Source: Pseudomonadota bacterium (GTDB taxonomy: Bacteria > Pseudomonadota > Gammaproteobacteria > QQUJ01). Taken from it: DNA of 64,000 nt. The notes beneath the pieces were generated by a model. It was not told the origin of the DNA and did not search any database. It saw only the letters and a program-made list of their open reading frames with translations. Position 1 is the stretch's first letter. Each line of letters opens with the position of its first letter. Location: NCBI GenBank assembly GCA_008501635.1, contig QQUJ01000017.1, forward strand, positions 290,254 to 354,253, in the 5' to 3' direction. Of the stretch, positions 1 through 8,243 are shown one piece after another. The position numbers and the translations under genes are program-made.

Positions 1-87
1 GAGATCTGCGGGAAGCATGGATTGGACTGGGAGATCCTGCGTGCACAGATGCGTAAAGGGGGCCGCTATCACGTGGAGACCTATTGA
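1..87 (+). CDS. 3' end of an unidentified gene (partial)
   Basis: Reading frame 1 is open from the window edge to a TGA at 85-87 and gives 28 residues ending in KGGRYHVETY. The composition is protein-like, charged and aromatic, so I read it as the C-terminus of a gene that begins outside the window. The next gene downstream is a BoxR-like regulator on the same strand, so this could be an aromatic-catabolism gene, but 28 residues are too few to name a family. Confidence 0.5.
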   Translation, partial: EICGKHGLDWEILRAQMRKGGRYHVETY

Positions 88-378
88 TCGTTGTCCGCCG
101 CTTGCGATATCGCTGAGAAATGAAAACCCTGTGCATCTTTCGCAGAGGCGCCAGGAACGCGAAGAGAAGCGCAAGACGAGTGTTGTGAAACGGCCGGGCC
201 GCCGCGGTAGTGGGTGTTGCAGTCGGGTCTTTAACGAAAGAGTTTTTATTCTGCCTGGCGTTCCTCGCGTCTTTGCGAGAGTCAATTGCTTCAAAAGGAA
301 TCGCTCCGAGCGGTTGTACAAACGGGCATACGGAACAAAACTGTGTACCATGAGCTGCATTGATCAGGCGGATTAGCG
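88..378 (+). other. Untranslated stretch before the BoxR-like gene
   Basis: About 290 bases with no convincing gene; an open frame across it has no family-like content. The 3' part, around 230-350, is relatively AT-rich and is the natural place for the regulator's promoter. A TGCA lies near 355, the half-site type reported for BzdR/BoxR operators, but I do not see a full repeated operator. Confidence 0.35.
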
Positions 379-1305
379 ATGGCCCGGGAAAAGCACGAAG
401 CCGAGATGTTGCTCGACGACGATTCCGAGGCGCTGGAGTCGGTCACCGAGTACATCAACCTCATCGGTCAGCGGGTGCGCGGTGTGCGCGCCCAGCGCGG
501 CATTACGCGCAAGGATCTTGCCAAACACTCCGGTGTCTCCGAGCGCTACCTGGCCCAGGTCGAGACCGGGCAGGCCAATATGTCGATCTCAATGCTGTGG
601 CGCATCGCCGAGGCGATGGACGTCGGGATGGGCGACCTGCTGCCCAACAATAATGGCGCTGAGATCGAACTCGCGCCGCTGCGTGATTTTGTCGGGCGCC
701 TGTCGCGCGAGGAACAGAAAGAGGCCTACAAACTCCTGCTCAAGCACCACGCCGGCCCTAGAGGCCCCGTGGGTGGAGTGGCGCTGCTTGGACTGCGCGG
801 TGCCGGCAAGACCACCATCGGCAGCCGCCTTGCGGCCGACTTCGAGATCCCCTTCATCAAGCTCAGCGACGTGATCGAACGCAACGCCGGTATGGAGATC
901 AGCGAGATATTCTCGCTGCGCGGTCAGCGCACCTACCGCCGTCTGGAGCGCCAGGCGCTGCAGGAGGTGTTGGACAATCACGACAAGGTGGTGCTGGAGG
1001 TGGGCGGCAGCCTGGTCTCGGAAAAACAGACCTTCGACATGCTGTTGAGCAGCTTCTTCACCGTCTGGCTGCGCGCCACGCCGGGTGAGCACATGAGTCG
1101 TGTCGCCGGGCAGGGCGACTTCCGCCCCATGGAGGGCAAGATGGACGAGGCGATGGACGACCTCAAGCACATCCTCGCCGAACGCGAACCCTACTATCAG
1201 GCCGCCAACCACATCCTCGATACTTCCGGGCGCAGCGTCGAAGATTGCCTGCAGGAGTTGAAGGGCAAGTCCAAGTGCTACACTTGTGAGTGGCAGTGGA
1301 GCTGA
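379..1305 (+). CDS. boxR: BoxR/BzdR-type regulator: HTH plus shikimate-kinase-like domain
   Basis: Likely a benzoyl-CoA-responsive transcriptional regulator of aerobic benzoate (box) catabolism. The 308-residue protein has an N-terminal XRE-type helix-turn-helix (about residues 28-85, with GITRKDLAKHSGVSERYLAQ) and a C-terminal shikimate-kinase-like domain. The second domain keeps the P-loop GLRGAGKTTIGSRLA near residues 138-152. This two-domain architecture and length are diagnostic for the BzdR/BoxR family, where the kinase-like domain senses the CoA thioester and is not a working shikimate kinase. The ATG follows directly on an AT-richer leader. No box catabolic genes lie downstream, so its targets are probably upstream of the window or elsewhere. 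A shikimate kinase is unlikely because of the HTH. Confidence 0.85.
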   Translation: MAREKHEAEMLLDDDSEALESVTEYINLIGQRVRGVRAQRGITRKDLAKHSGVSERYLAQVETGQANMSISMLWRIAEAMDVGMGDLLPNNNGAEIELAPLRDFVGRLSREEQKEAYKLLLKHHAGPRGPVGGVALLGLRGAGKTTIGSRLAADFEIPFIKLSDVIERNAGMEISEIFSLRGQRTYRRLERQALQEVLDNHDKVVLEVGGSLVSEKQTFDMLLSSFFTVWLRATPGEHMSRVAGQGDFRPMEGKMDEAMDDLKHILAEREPYYQAANHILDTSGRSVEDCLQELKGKSKCYTCEWQWS

Positions 1306-1375
1306 TTGCTTTTCGTTCTGTTCGCCCATCGTTCTGCGGGGGTGAGAGACTCGCACCTGATGTAGCCGATGTGCG

Positions 1376-1819
1376 ATGAACATTCACGCCAGCTATTTTG
1401 CACTCAGTCCCGCCTTCAATCCGTTCTACTTGCTTGACAAGTGGCGCAATCCCTATCGCTATCAGCACACCATCAATCTGCGTGGGCATGCGCTGGCCAT
1501 CAGTTGGACTCAGCGTGCCCAGCGTGCCATGCAAGAGCGGTCCTTACCGTTGATCGTCGAGATGCAACTCTACTTTTCCTGCGTGGTCAAAAAGCGCGTG
1601 ATCTTTCACGATCATGTGGAGTTTGATTTGGTCGACGTCTCCGAATGGCTCCGGGTCGGCTTTCGTCCGGTGCAGTCCGCCTCGTGCGATCCGGATGAGT
1701 TTGCGCGCAACTATCCGGTGCAGCGCCCGTTCGATTCTTACGCCGCCGCCAAGATGAATCCCCGGTGGTTGTTGATCGACTATAAGAACGACAGCTTTGT
1801 TGGTGAATTTGGATTGTAA
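1376..1819 (+). CDS. Conserved hypothetical protein, 147 aa
   Basis: A 147-residue protein with no signal peptide or membrane segment, mixed charge and an aromatic-rich N-terminus (FNPFYLLDKWRNPYRYQ). I do not recognise a domain, although proteins of this kind occur in gammaproteobacteria. It starts 70 bases after the BoxR-like gene on the same strand and could be cotranscribed. It is followed by a repeat-rich gap. Protein-like composition and absence of a better frame on either strand support a real gene; the function is unknown. Confidence 0.65.
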   Translation: MNIHASYFALSPAFNPFYLLDKWRNPYRYQHTINLRGHALAISWTQRAQRAMQERSLPLIVEMQLYFSCVVKKRVIFHDHVEFDLVDVSEWLRVGFRPVQSASCDPDEFARNYPVQRPFDSYAAAKMNPRWLLIDYKNDSFVGEFGL

Positions 1820-1962
1820 AAGACTCTGGCAAGGTTTGTTGTCGAAGCAAGAACCGATGCAACACTGCAAGACCAGGCACTGTCGAATCTGGTTCTGTCC
1901 GCGCATGTGGAGGACTGGCAATGCGCCGACGCGGATAAAGGGCCTTGACCATTCTTGCATTG

Positions 1963-2061
1963 GTAGGTCGGGTTAGCGCAGGGTAACCCGACATCCTGTC
2001 TATAGGTGCAAAGCTTTTGACGAAATCCATTGTCGGGTTACGCTGCGCTAACCCGACCTAC
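1963..2061. repeat. Long palindromic REP-like repeat
   Basis: The sequence begins GTAGGTCGGGTTAGCGCAG and ends with its near-perfect reverse complement (GCTAACCCGACCTAC), with about 40 bases between the arms. Each arm is itself an imperfect palindrome (CGGGTTA...TAACCCG). The same module recurs in a T-for-C variant at 4113-4142. This is the form of a non-autonomous REP/MITE-like intergenic element. It lies between two plus-strand genes and could fold in RNA. Confidence 0.8.
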
Positions 2062-2236
2062 GCCTTGAAATGAAATCTATTCTCTTTCCCCTGCGGTAAC
2101 TCATACATAGGGTAATAAAGGGTGCCTCAGACCCCATTGTCTCCACAATGAATAAGTCAGGGTATACCTCGCTCCGTACGCAAGTCAGCGACGGCTATGC
2201 TGGCTTTTTGACGTTTACTGGTAAAGAATCGAATTA

Positions 2237-2397
2237 GGGAACCTCTGATCAAGCCGTGTTCAGTGATTCTGCTGCCCGGAAGCGACGATTTCGGTGTTGG
2301 AAAGCTTGGCAATAGCGGGCTATTAACCGCACTTTCCGCCTTGAATCCGCCACTGCTGAACAACACTCGCATCTGAACAGACATAATCAAAGGTTCC
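2237..2397. mobile_element. 161-bp MITE-like element with TTA target duplication
   Basis: The left end GGGAACCTCTGATCAAG and the right end (read in reverse complement) GGAACCTTTGATTATG are imperfect inverted repeats, each followed by a GTTCAG a few bases in. The element is bracketed by TTA at 2234-2236 and 2398-2400, consistent with a 3-bp target duplication of the sort made by some IS5-group transposases. It encodes no transposase, so it is either a MITE or an internally deleted insertion sequence. It ends 40 bases before the CDGSH-fusion gene and so lies in its promoter region. Confidence 0.6.
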
Positions 2398-2437
2398 TTA
2401 GCTCGAAATTCACTCTAATCCAAGCAAGAGTATCACT

Positions 2438-3964
2438 ATGAGTAACTCGCCCATCATCGCCGCAAAATCGCCTGTCACCATCAATCTCGAGAAAGGAGAG
2501 ACCTATTATTGGTGTCGTTGTGGACGCTCGGCCAGTCAACCGTTTTGCGATGGCTCTCACGCTGGCACGGACATCACGCCATTGGCATTTACCGCTGAGA
2601 CCAGCGGCCCTGCGAATCTGTGCCGCTGCAAAGGCAGCGGCAATCAGCCGTATTGCGATGGCACTCATGTCAATTTCGCGGCTCTCAATCCTGGGGATCC
2701 GGTGCCGGTCTTGAACCGCGATGCCGCGCCCGCAGCCAAGCCCACACCGGAAGAACCGACGGTGGCCCGGATCCATGCGCTCGCACGAGACGGCCTTGCC
2801 GGATTTGGACACCACGGTGAGATAGGTGCCATGGGTGTGCCACGAAAAGATCTCCCGCACTGGGACGATATTCAGATTCTCACTGCGCAATTCGCGACCA
2901 AGCCGCTGATGGACAACGACCCGGTCGGCACGGAACTTGTAATTGGACCGCGGGCCGCCAAACCACTCACGCTGAAGATTCCCCTGTTCGTATCGGACAT
3001 GAGTTTCGGTTCATTATCGGAGGAGGCAAAGATCGCGCTGGCCCGTGGCGCGGAAATGGCAGGTACCGGAATATGTTCCGGTGAAGGCGGCTCGCTCCGT
3101 GAGGAACGTGAGGCGAACAGTCGGTATTTTTATGAGCTCGCTTCCGCAAAATTCGGTTGGTCCTGGGATCTGCTCGATGAGGTTCAGGCCTTTCATTTCA
3201 AAGGTGGCCAAGGCGCAAAAACCGGCACTGGTGGGCACCTGCCGGCCGCGAAGGTCACCGAGAAAATCGCGGAAACTCGCGGGATTGAGCCAGGCAAGGA
3301 CGCGATTTCGCCATCAACCTTTGACACGCCGCGAACCACAAAGGAGTTTCGCCGTTTTGGCGATGAGGTTCGCGAACGAACCGGCGGAATCCCGATCGGG
3401 TTCAAGCTGTCAGCGAATCACATCGAGGCTGATATCGATTTTGCGCTGGAGGCCGGCGCAGATTACATCATTCTTGACGGCCGCGGTGGTGGTACGGGTG
3501 CGGCTCCACTCCTGTTTCGTGATCACATCAGTGTGCCGACCATCCCAGCACTCGCTCGTGCCAGAGCGCATTTGGACCGCAAGGCCGGCCGGGAAGTCAC
3601 CTTGATCATCACCGGCGGTTTGCGGATGCCGGAGGATTTCATCAAAGCGATGGCTTTAGGCGCTGACGGGATTGCGCTGGCAAACTCTGCTATCCAGGCT
3701 GTTGGTTGTGTTGCGGCGCGTATTTGCCATACCAACAACTGTCCAACCGGAATTGCAACGCAAAAGCCGGAGTTGCGACGCCGGCTCGATGTTGCGGTTG
3801 GTGCGAAACAGTTGGCCAGTTTTTTTGACGCCTCGACCCGTCTCATGCAGGTAATGGCTCGGGCCTGCGGACACACTCATCTGTCAGATTTTTGCAAGAC
3901 GGATTTGACGACCTGGAAACTCGAGATGGCAGCGCTGTCCGGCATCGCGTTCGGTGGCTTATGA
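2438..3964 (+). CDS. Fusion of two CDGSH iron-sulfur motifs with an FMN glutamate-synthase domain
   Basis: A 508-residue protein. The N-terminus carries two CDGSH-type [2Fe-2S] motifs: C26-x-C28...C37-D-G-S-H41 and C62-x-C64...C73-D-G-T-H77. A proline/alanine linker leads to an FMN-binding glutamate-synthase central domain (about residues 130-500). That domain has the glycine-rich GRGGGTGAAP segment and the cysteine pair of CHTNNCPTGIATQ (about C430 and C435), which in glutamate synthases helps bind the 3Fe-4S cluster. There is no glutaminase domain, so it is not a complete GltB. A stand-alone FMN oxidoreductase using the CDGSH clusters for electron input is my inference; the substrate is unknown. 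The gene is monocistronic between repeat-rich gaps. Confidence 0.88.
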   Translation: MSNSPIIAAKSPVTINLEKGETYYWCRCGRSASQPFCDGSHAGTDITPLAFTAETSGPANLCRCKGSGNQPYCDGTHVNFAALNPGDPVPVLNRDAAPAAKPTPEEPTVARIHALARDGLAGFGHHGEIGAMGVPRKDLPHWDDIQILTAQFATKPLMDNDPVGTELVIGPRAAKPLTLKIPLFVSDMSFGSLSEEAKIALARGAEMAGTGICSGEGGSLREEREANSRYFYELASAKFGWSWDLLDEVQAFHFKGGQGAKTGTGGHLPAAKVTEKIAETRGIEPGKDAISPSTFDTPRTTKEFRRFGDEVRERTGGIPIGFKLSANHIEADIDFALEAGADYIILDGRGGGTGAAPLLFRDHISVPTIPALARARAHLDRKAGREVTLIITGGLRMPEDFIKAMALGADGIALANSAIQAVGCVAARICHTNNCPTGIATQKPELRRRLDVAVGAKQLASFFDASTRLMQVMARACGHTHLSDFCKTDLTTWKLEMAALSGIAFGGL

Positions 3965-3982
3965 GTCTGTATTCGTCGTGAT

Positions 3983-4001
3983 AAGGGGACCGGCCCCCTT
4001 T
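3983..4001 (+). terminator. Possible weak terminator after the CDGSH-fusion gene
   Basis: AAGGGG and CCCCTT pair as a 6-bp stem with a 6-base loop, starting 19 bases after the stop codon and ending in only three T residues. The position is right for an intrinsic terminator, but the U-tract is short, so termination may be partial. Confidence 0.35.
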
Positions 4002-4112
4002 AATGGACCTTGAAAGTAAATCCGCCCCGTTTTCCCCATCCCCTTTTTCCCCAGTCCTCATCGGATCCAATCACAACAGAAGATAAACCTGTAACCTTTC
4101 TATGCACAGCAG

Positions 4113-4142
4113 GTAGGTTGGGTTAGCGCAGCGTAACCCAAC
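4113..4142. repeat. REP-like palindrome, second copy
   Basis: Thirty bases beginning GTAGGTTGGGTTAGCGCAG and ending in CGTAACCCAAC form an imperfect palindrome of the same family as the element at 1963-2061, with T replacing C at paired positions. The compensating change keeps the stem, which suggests the hairpin itself is conserved. Confidence 0.7.
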
Positions 4143-4450
4143 GTCCTTCTTCTTGCTCTCGGAAAATCTGCGTCAGAGAGGAATTGTTTCTGATATTAGA
4201 CTTTATTGCTCTCTGAGCCGGGTTTTCGCTCATTTGTACGGTTGATTTCTTCGAACACCGAGCTCTCGCGCGATCTCGCTGGATGTCTTGTGTTTAGCTC
4301 TTGCACGGCTTTCTTTTCGTCGTCATTTGAACACACCGGGCAGCGATCATTGTTGCTGATTACAGCCGAAAGGGGTCAAAGCCCTTTTGCCGTTCATTCT
4401 GATTCGGTCAGGGGATCCGCCGTCTCAACGCGCCACCGTGCCAGGACGAA
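4143..4450. other. Gene-free stretch downstream of cbbY
   Basis: About 300 bases without a convincing gene; the one open frame (82 codons, plus strand) has no recognisable family and poor codon character. A small hairpin at 4369-4387 (AAAGGG, 7-base loop, CCCTTT) lies 64 bases past the cbbY stop codon on the minus strand. It may end the cbb operon transcript, but its U-tract is only three bases. Confidence 0.35.
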
Positions 4451-5197
4451 TTAGAAGTTTGAAAGACCTGCACTCGCCTTGAGTTGCGCCTCAGCATGCC
4501 AGCAGCGCAACCGCTCCACATCCACCCGATCCGCTTCCAGATCATCGACCACCGCTACGGCACCCGCGACACCATCGTCCTGGGTGTAGCGACTCCGCGT
4601 AACGACGGTGGGAATGCCCGCACCCAGCGCGGCACGCAGGCCGTTGGCGGAATCCTCGATAGCCAGACACGCCCTGGGCGGGAGGTCGAGCTGTTCGAGC
4701 ACCCAGCGATAGACATCGGGCGCGGGTTTCTTGGCGGCGGCCTGTTCGCCGGCGCCGATCACTTCGAAGCGCTCGCGACCGCCCGTGCCGAGCGTGACGT
4801 CGAGTAACGCGAGCACATTGCTCATGCCGGTGGTGGTGGCGATGGCCAGACGCAGCCCCGCCGCCTGCGCCTCGTCGAGCAGGCGACGCACGCCGGGGCG
4901 CAATGCCACTTCACCGGCCGCGACCCGTTCCGCGTAGCGGCGGGTCTTGTCGGCGTGAAGGGTGGCGATGAGTGCATCGAGATCGGGGTCGGCAAGGAAC
5001 TCGGGCTGCAGCATGGCGAGGTAGTGGCGGATGCGTTCGCGGCCACCGGCCACGGCGAGCAGTCGCAGGTAGAGGGACGGGTCCCAGTACCAGGCGAAAC
5101 CGGCGGCCTGGAAGGCGTCGTTGAAGGCGTGGCGGTGTGCCTCTTCGGTTTCGGCGAGGGTGCCGTCGACGTCGAAGATCAGGGCTTGCAAAGTCAT
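4451..5197 (-). CDS. cbbY: CbbY-like HAD-family sugar phosphatase
   Basis: A 248-residue HAD hydrolase with the class motif DVDGTLAETE (about residues 9-18), so D9 is the nucleophile and D11 the acid/base. It has a helical cap, a motif II threonine in IATTTGMSN and a motif IV-type segment AIEDSANGLRAA. CbbY enzymes dephosphorylate xulose-1,5-bisphosphate (xylulose-1,5-bisphosphate), a misfire product that inhibits RuBisCO. Length, motifs and its place at the 3' end of a cbb operon support that role. A phosphoglycolate phosphatase (CbbZ/Gph) is the alternative, but the longer cap sequence and E-rich motif I (AETEEAHR) fit CbbY better. It is separated by 160 bases from the preceding small gene and may have its own expression level. 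Confidence 0.82.
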   Translation of the reverse strand: MTLQALIFDVDGTLAETEEAHRHAFNDAFQAAGFAWYWDPSLYLRLLAVAGGRERIRHYLAMLQPEFLADPDLDALIATLHADKTRRYAERVAAGEVALRPGVRRLLDEAQAAGLRLAIATTTGMSNVLALLDVTLGTGGRERFEVIGAGEQAAAKKPAPDVYRWVLEQLDLPPRACLAIEDSANGLRAALGAGIPTVVTRSRYTQDDGVAGAVAVVDDLEADRVDVERLRCWHAEAQLKASAGLSNF

Positions 5198-5357
5198 GGT
5201 AGGGTTCCCCTCATCCTAACGTTGGTCGCAGTCATGGATGGCTTCCTCCCCTCGGGCGCACTGCGTGCGACCAGCGTTGCTCCAGGCAAAGCTGTCTCCC
5301 TCAAGGAGCAGGGACCGTAAGGTGATTACAGGCGCGGTTGGTTGGCCGCTCTCCCGT

Positions 5358-5729
5358 CTATTTGCCTTCGCCCCCTGGATGCAAACGCGTTTGTAGATTC
5401 TCGTGCATCAATTCCAGCACCTTGGCACGCAGCTGGCTCGCCATGAAGTGGTAGTAGTTGAGGGTGCAGCGGACCGGTTCGTGGAGGGCGGCGCGTCCTT
5501 CGGGGGCGAATTGCACCCAGGCGAGTATCGGCAGGTCGTACTGGCGTTGATCGACCACCACCCAGGCGTCGTCTTCCAGAAGCAGCGCCATCTCTTTCAA
5601 TCCCGGCAGCTCGATACGCAACCGGGTGCCGAAGCGCTGGCGCGCGCGCCGCCACAGATTGTAGAGCGCGGCCTCGATCTGATCGGGGCGGGTGGCGATG
5701 ACGGGCAGATCGTCGATACGGGTGGACAT
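5358..5729 (-). CDS. Conserved hypothetical protein translationally coupled to cbbO
   Basis: A 123-residue soluble protein (begins MSTRIDDLPVIATRPDQIE) without a signal peptide, membrane segment or metal motif. Its start codon overlaps the cbbO stop as ATGA, so the two are almost certainly cotranslated and probably work together. I do not recognise a domain with a known function. The gene's position after the RuBisCO activase pair suggests a role in RuBisCO assembly or activation, but that is inference from context only. Confidence 0.75.
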   Translation of the reverse strand: MSTRIDDLPVIATRPDQIEAALYNLWRRARQRFGTRLRIELPGLKEMALLLEDDAWVVVDQRQYDLPILAWVQFAPEGRAALHEPVRCTLNYYHFMASQLRAKVLELMHENLQTRLHPGGEGK

Positions 5730-8059
5730 CAGCGTGTCAGGCTGGCAAACAGGGTTGGGAGCTTCTCCGGCAGGCGCTGCACGTTATCGATGATGGTGTA
5801 GTGATTGGCGCCGAAGATGCGCTCGACGTAACGGTCGGCGAGCGGATCGAGGGTCAGGCAGTAACTGAGCACGCCGGTGCTGCGCAGCTCCTCGGCCGCC
5901 TTTTTGGCGTCCATGCGCAGGTACTGCGGATCGCGCTCGTCGATGTCGGCCGGTTCGCCGTCGGTGACGATAAGCAGCAGCTTGTGGCGCTCGCTGCGCT
6001 GCATGAGGTGGCGCCCGGCGTGGCGCATCGCCGCCCCCATGCGCGTTGAGAGCCCGCCCTGCATGCCCGCCAGGCGACTCTTCACCTCGGCGTCGAAGCG
6101 TTGGTCGAAATCCTTGAAGCGGTAGTACTGCACATCGTGACGTCCGTCGGAGGCGAAGCCATGAATGGCGAAGGGATCGCCGATGCCGGTGATGGCGGTG
6201 GCCACCAGCGACGAGGCCTCGCGGGTCAGCTCCAGGATGGTTTTGTCGGAACCGCGCACCTTTTCGTTGGTGGACTCGGAGAGGTCGAGCAGGATCACCA
6301 CCGCCAGATCGCGGCGGTTGAGCACGTTGCGCATCGTGATACGCGTGTCGGGGTGCAGACCCATGCGTACCGCGACCATGGCGTCCACCGCGGCGTTGAT
6401 ATCGAGTTCGTCGCCGTCTTCGAGTTTGCGCTGACGGCTCACTCCCTGCGGGCGCAGGCGGTCGATGATCTGCTTGATGCGGTGGCTGACGCCCTTGTGC
6501 GCGGTGAGCACGTCATCGATCAGCTTGGGATCGGCGCGTCCCTGGCGGCGTTCGTAAACAGTCGCCCAGTTGGGACGGTGCAGCTGCACCTGGTAGTCCC
6601 ACTCCTGATAGTGGAAGGGATCGGAGACCGGCTCCTTGCCTTCCATCTGGTTGTAGGAGACACCCATGTCCTCGTAGGGGAAGAGTTCGCTACCCAGCAC
6701 CCAGATCTCCTGCGCGTCGTCGCCAGCGTTCTCCACCTCGACCTCGTTGATGAACTCCATCAGCCCGACGCGCTTGCGCACCTGACGCTGGCTGGCGGGC
6801 AGGTAGGCGGAGGACTCGGACCAGTCGTGCTGATTGAGCGACCAGATGAAGCGGTTGTCGTCGCGGTAGGGGATGCGCAGTTTTTCCAGGATGCGCAGGC
6901 TCGGCATCGCCTGACGCCGCGCGAGCAGATTGAACAGGTCGAGACCGATGTGCCAGGCGAACTGGCCGTCCTCGGCGTGCGTGGCGATCTCGTCGTGAAA
7001 GCGCGCGACGATGGCGTCGATCTCGTCATCGCCGGTGCGCTCGGCGGGATCGAGCAGCGCCAGGGCGATCTGCTCGATCAGCGGCAGGCTCTCGTGCTCG
7101 ATGCTGCCGGACTTGGGCACCGTCATGAGGTCGCGCCACAGGCGGCGCATGCCGGGAAAGGCCTGGATGGCGCGGTACTCGACGCGCGCATCTTCCACCA
7201 GTCCGACGAAGAACTGCTGCGCCGGGGCCAGCGCCTCGGCCGACTGCGGTTCGGTGGTGTAGACCAGGTGCGCGGCCATGTGGGCGCACATGGCGCGATA
7301 GAGATCGAGGCCGCTGAGCCCCGCGATATCGTCCACTGCGTCGGGCAGATGGAGGGTGCGTGCCTCGATGAAGCAGCGAAAGCCGAGATAGTCCGCCGCC
7401 GTGGGGCGCAGGAAGAAGGGGCGGCCCCAGAAGGCGCGCAGGTAGAAGTTGAGTTTGCGTTGGCTGTCGATGAACAGCGTGCCGCGCCGCTCCTGCTGCA
7501 GCACTGCTTTGCTGTCTTCGGTCTCCAGTCCGAAGTAGCCGGCCTGCTTGGGCAGGTCGCGGCGGTAGGCCTCGGCGCCGAAGTCGGCCCAGCGGCGCAG
7601 GCCCGAGAGGGTGAGCTTGCCGAGCAGCTCGTCGAGGTGGTTGAGCATCGGCCGCAAGCCGCGCGGGGCGTTGGCGGTGAGGCGGTGCAGCAGTTGCAGG
7701 TAGCCGCGCAGCAGTTCCGGGTCGCCGAGGCGGCTGGCGGCGGTGGGCAGTGTAGCGAAGACCAGGGTCAGTACGCCCCCCGAGGTCATGGAGGCGAGCT
7801 TCATCACCGCGTGCACGCAGTCGCGGATCACGTCCTCGCCGCATTCGCGCGCCACCAGCGGCATCTCTTCAAGATACGTGGTGAGAAGTTGCTGCTCTTT
7901 GCCCAGATTGACCAGGCCGCGGGCGCCTTCGAGGTAGTCCTTGAGCCCGGCGGGGGACATCACCCGCGCCGCTTCGTGGAAGGTGGACTCCAGGGTGTCG
8001 GCGAGTTCGGGGACCGCAGCGACCAGTTCGTCCCGGTAGTCGTCCAATGTCACGGTCAT
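5729..8059 (-). CDS. cbbO: RuBisCO activase subunit CbbO (vWA protein)
   Basis: CbbO is the adaptor that couples the hexameric CbbQ AAA+ motor to inhibited RuBisCO and removes tight-binding sugar phosphates. The 776-residue protein has a long helical N-terminal part and a C-terminal von Willebrand A domain. The MIDAS motif DLSEST lies near residue 590 and a second vWA strand, LLLIVTDGEPAD, near residue 700. I start it at the ATG at 8057-8059 (MTVTLDDYRDEL). The frame runs 50 codons further upstream, but that extension is translated repeat sequence (8077-8231). It lies in the operon cbbLSQO and overlaps the next gene by an ATGA. Confidence 0.9.
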   Translation of the reverse strand: MTVTLDDYRDELVAAVPELADTLESTFHEAARVMSPAGLKDYLEGARGLVNLGKEQQLLTTYLEEMPLVARECGEDVIRDCVHAVMKLASMTSGGVLTLVFATLPTAASRLGDPELLRGYLQLLHRLTANAPRGLRPMLNHLDELLGKLTLSGLRRWADFGAEAYRRDLPKQAGYFGLETEDSKAVLQQERRGTLFIDSQRKLNFYLRAFWGRPFFLRPTAADYLGFRCFIEARTLHLPDAVDDIAGLSGLDLYRAMCAHMAAHLVYTTEPQSAEALAPAQQFFVGLVEDARVEYRAIQAFPGMRRLWRDLMTVPKSGSIEHESLPLIEQIALALLDPAERTGDDEIDAIVARFHDEIATHAEDGQFAWHIGLDLFNLLARRQAMPSLRILEKLRIPYRDDNRFIWSLNQHDWSESSAYLPASQRQVRKRVGLMEFINEVEVENAGDDAQEIWVLGSELFPYEDMGVSYNQMEGKEPVSDPFHYQEWDYQVQLHRPNWATVYERRQGRADPKLIDDVLTAHKGVSHRIKQIIDRLRPQGVSRQRKLEDGDELDINAAVDAMVAVRMGLHPDTRITMRNVLNRRDLAVVILLDLSESTNEKVRGSDKTILELTREASSLVATAITGIGDPFAIHGFASDGRHDVQYYRFKDFDQRFDAEVKSRLAGMQGGLSTRMGAAMRHAGRHLMQRSERHKLLLIVTDGEPADIDERDPQYLRMDAKKAAEELRSTGVLSYCLTLDPLADRYVERIFGANHYTIIDNVQRLPEKLPTLFASLTR

Positions 8060-8076
8060 GGTGTGTTTACCTGGCC

Positions 8077-8231
8077 GTAGGAGCGGCGGAAGCTGCGAAT
8101 GGGTAGATTGAATTCTTTCAACGCCAAGACGCGAAGACGCAAAGGGTTTGTTTTTCCTGGCGCGCTTGGCGTCTTCGCGTCTTGGTGCAAAATCGACCTC
8201 AATAAACACTCGCGGCTGCCGCCGCTCCTAC
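8077..8231. repeat. Composite inverted-repeat element between cbbQ and cbbO
   Basis: The outer arms are GTAGGAGCGGCGGAAGC...GCGAA at 8077-8099 and its near reverse complement at 8211-8231. Inside them lies a second inverted pair made of the motif CGCCAAGACGCGAAGACGC and its reverse complement. The same nested arrangement occurs at 34626-34800, and a lone right arm sits at 9679-9701 over the cbbL stop codon. It is intergenic, non-coding and probably a MITE/REP-type element that could form an RNA structure between cbbQ and cbbO. Confidence 0.75.
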
Positions 8232-8243
8232 GGTTGGTTCTGC

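Noticed and set aside
17..376. 119-codon plus-strand frame at the left edge
   Set aside because: It overlaps a more protein-like frame ending at 87 and its later part is a typical leader sequence.
355..378. BzdR-like operator before the BoxR-like gene
   Set aside because: Only a single TGCA with imperfect spacing to GG; a repeated operator could not be shown.
2157..2390. 77-codon minus-strand frame before the CDGSH-fusion gene
   Set aside because: It spans the MITE-like element and both its inverted ends; no transposase motif is present.
4206..4454. 82-codon plus-strand frame after the second REP
   Set aside because: No ribosome-binding site or family-like content, and it ends over the cbbY stop codon.
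6101..8080. Long plus-strand open frame (659 codons) opposite cbbO
   Set aside because: It mirrors the GC-rich cbbO gene, whose motifs and operon context are certain; the frame is a codon-bias shadow.
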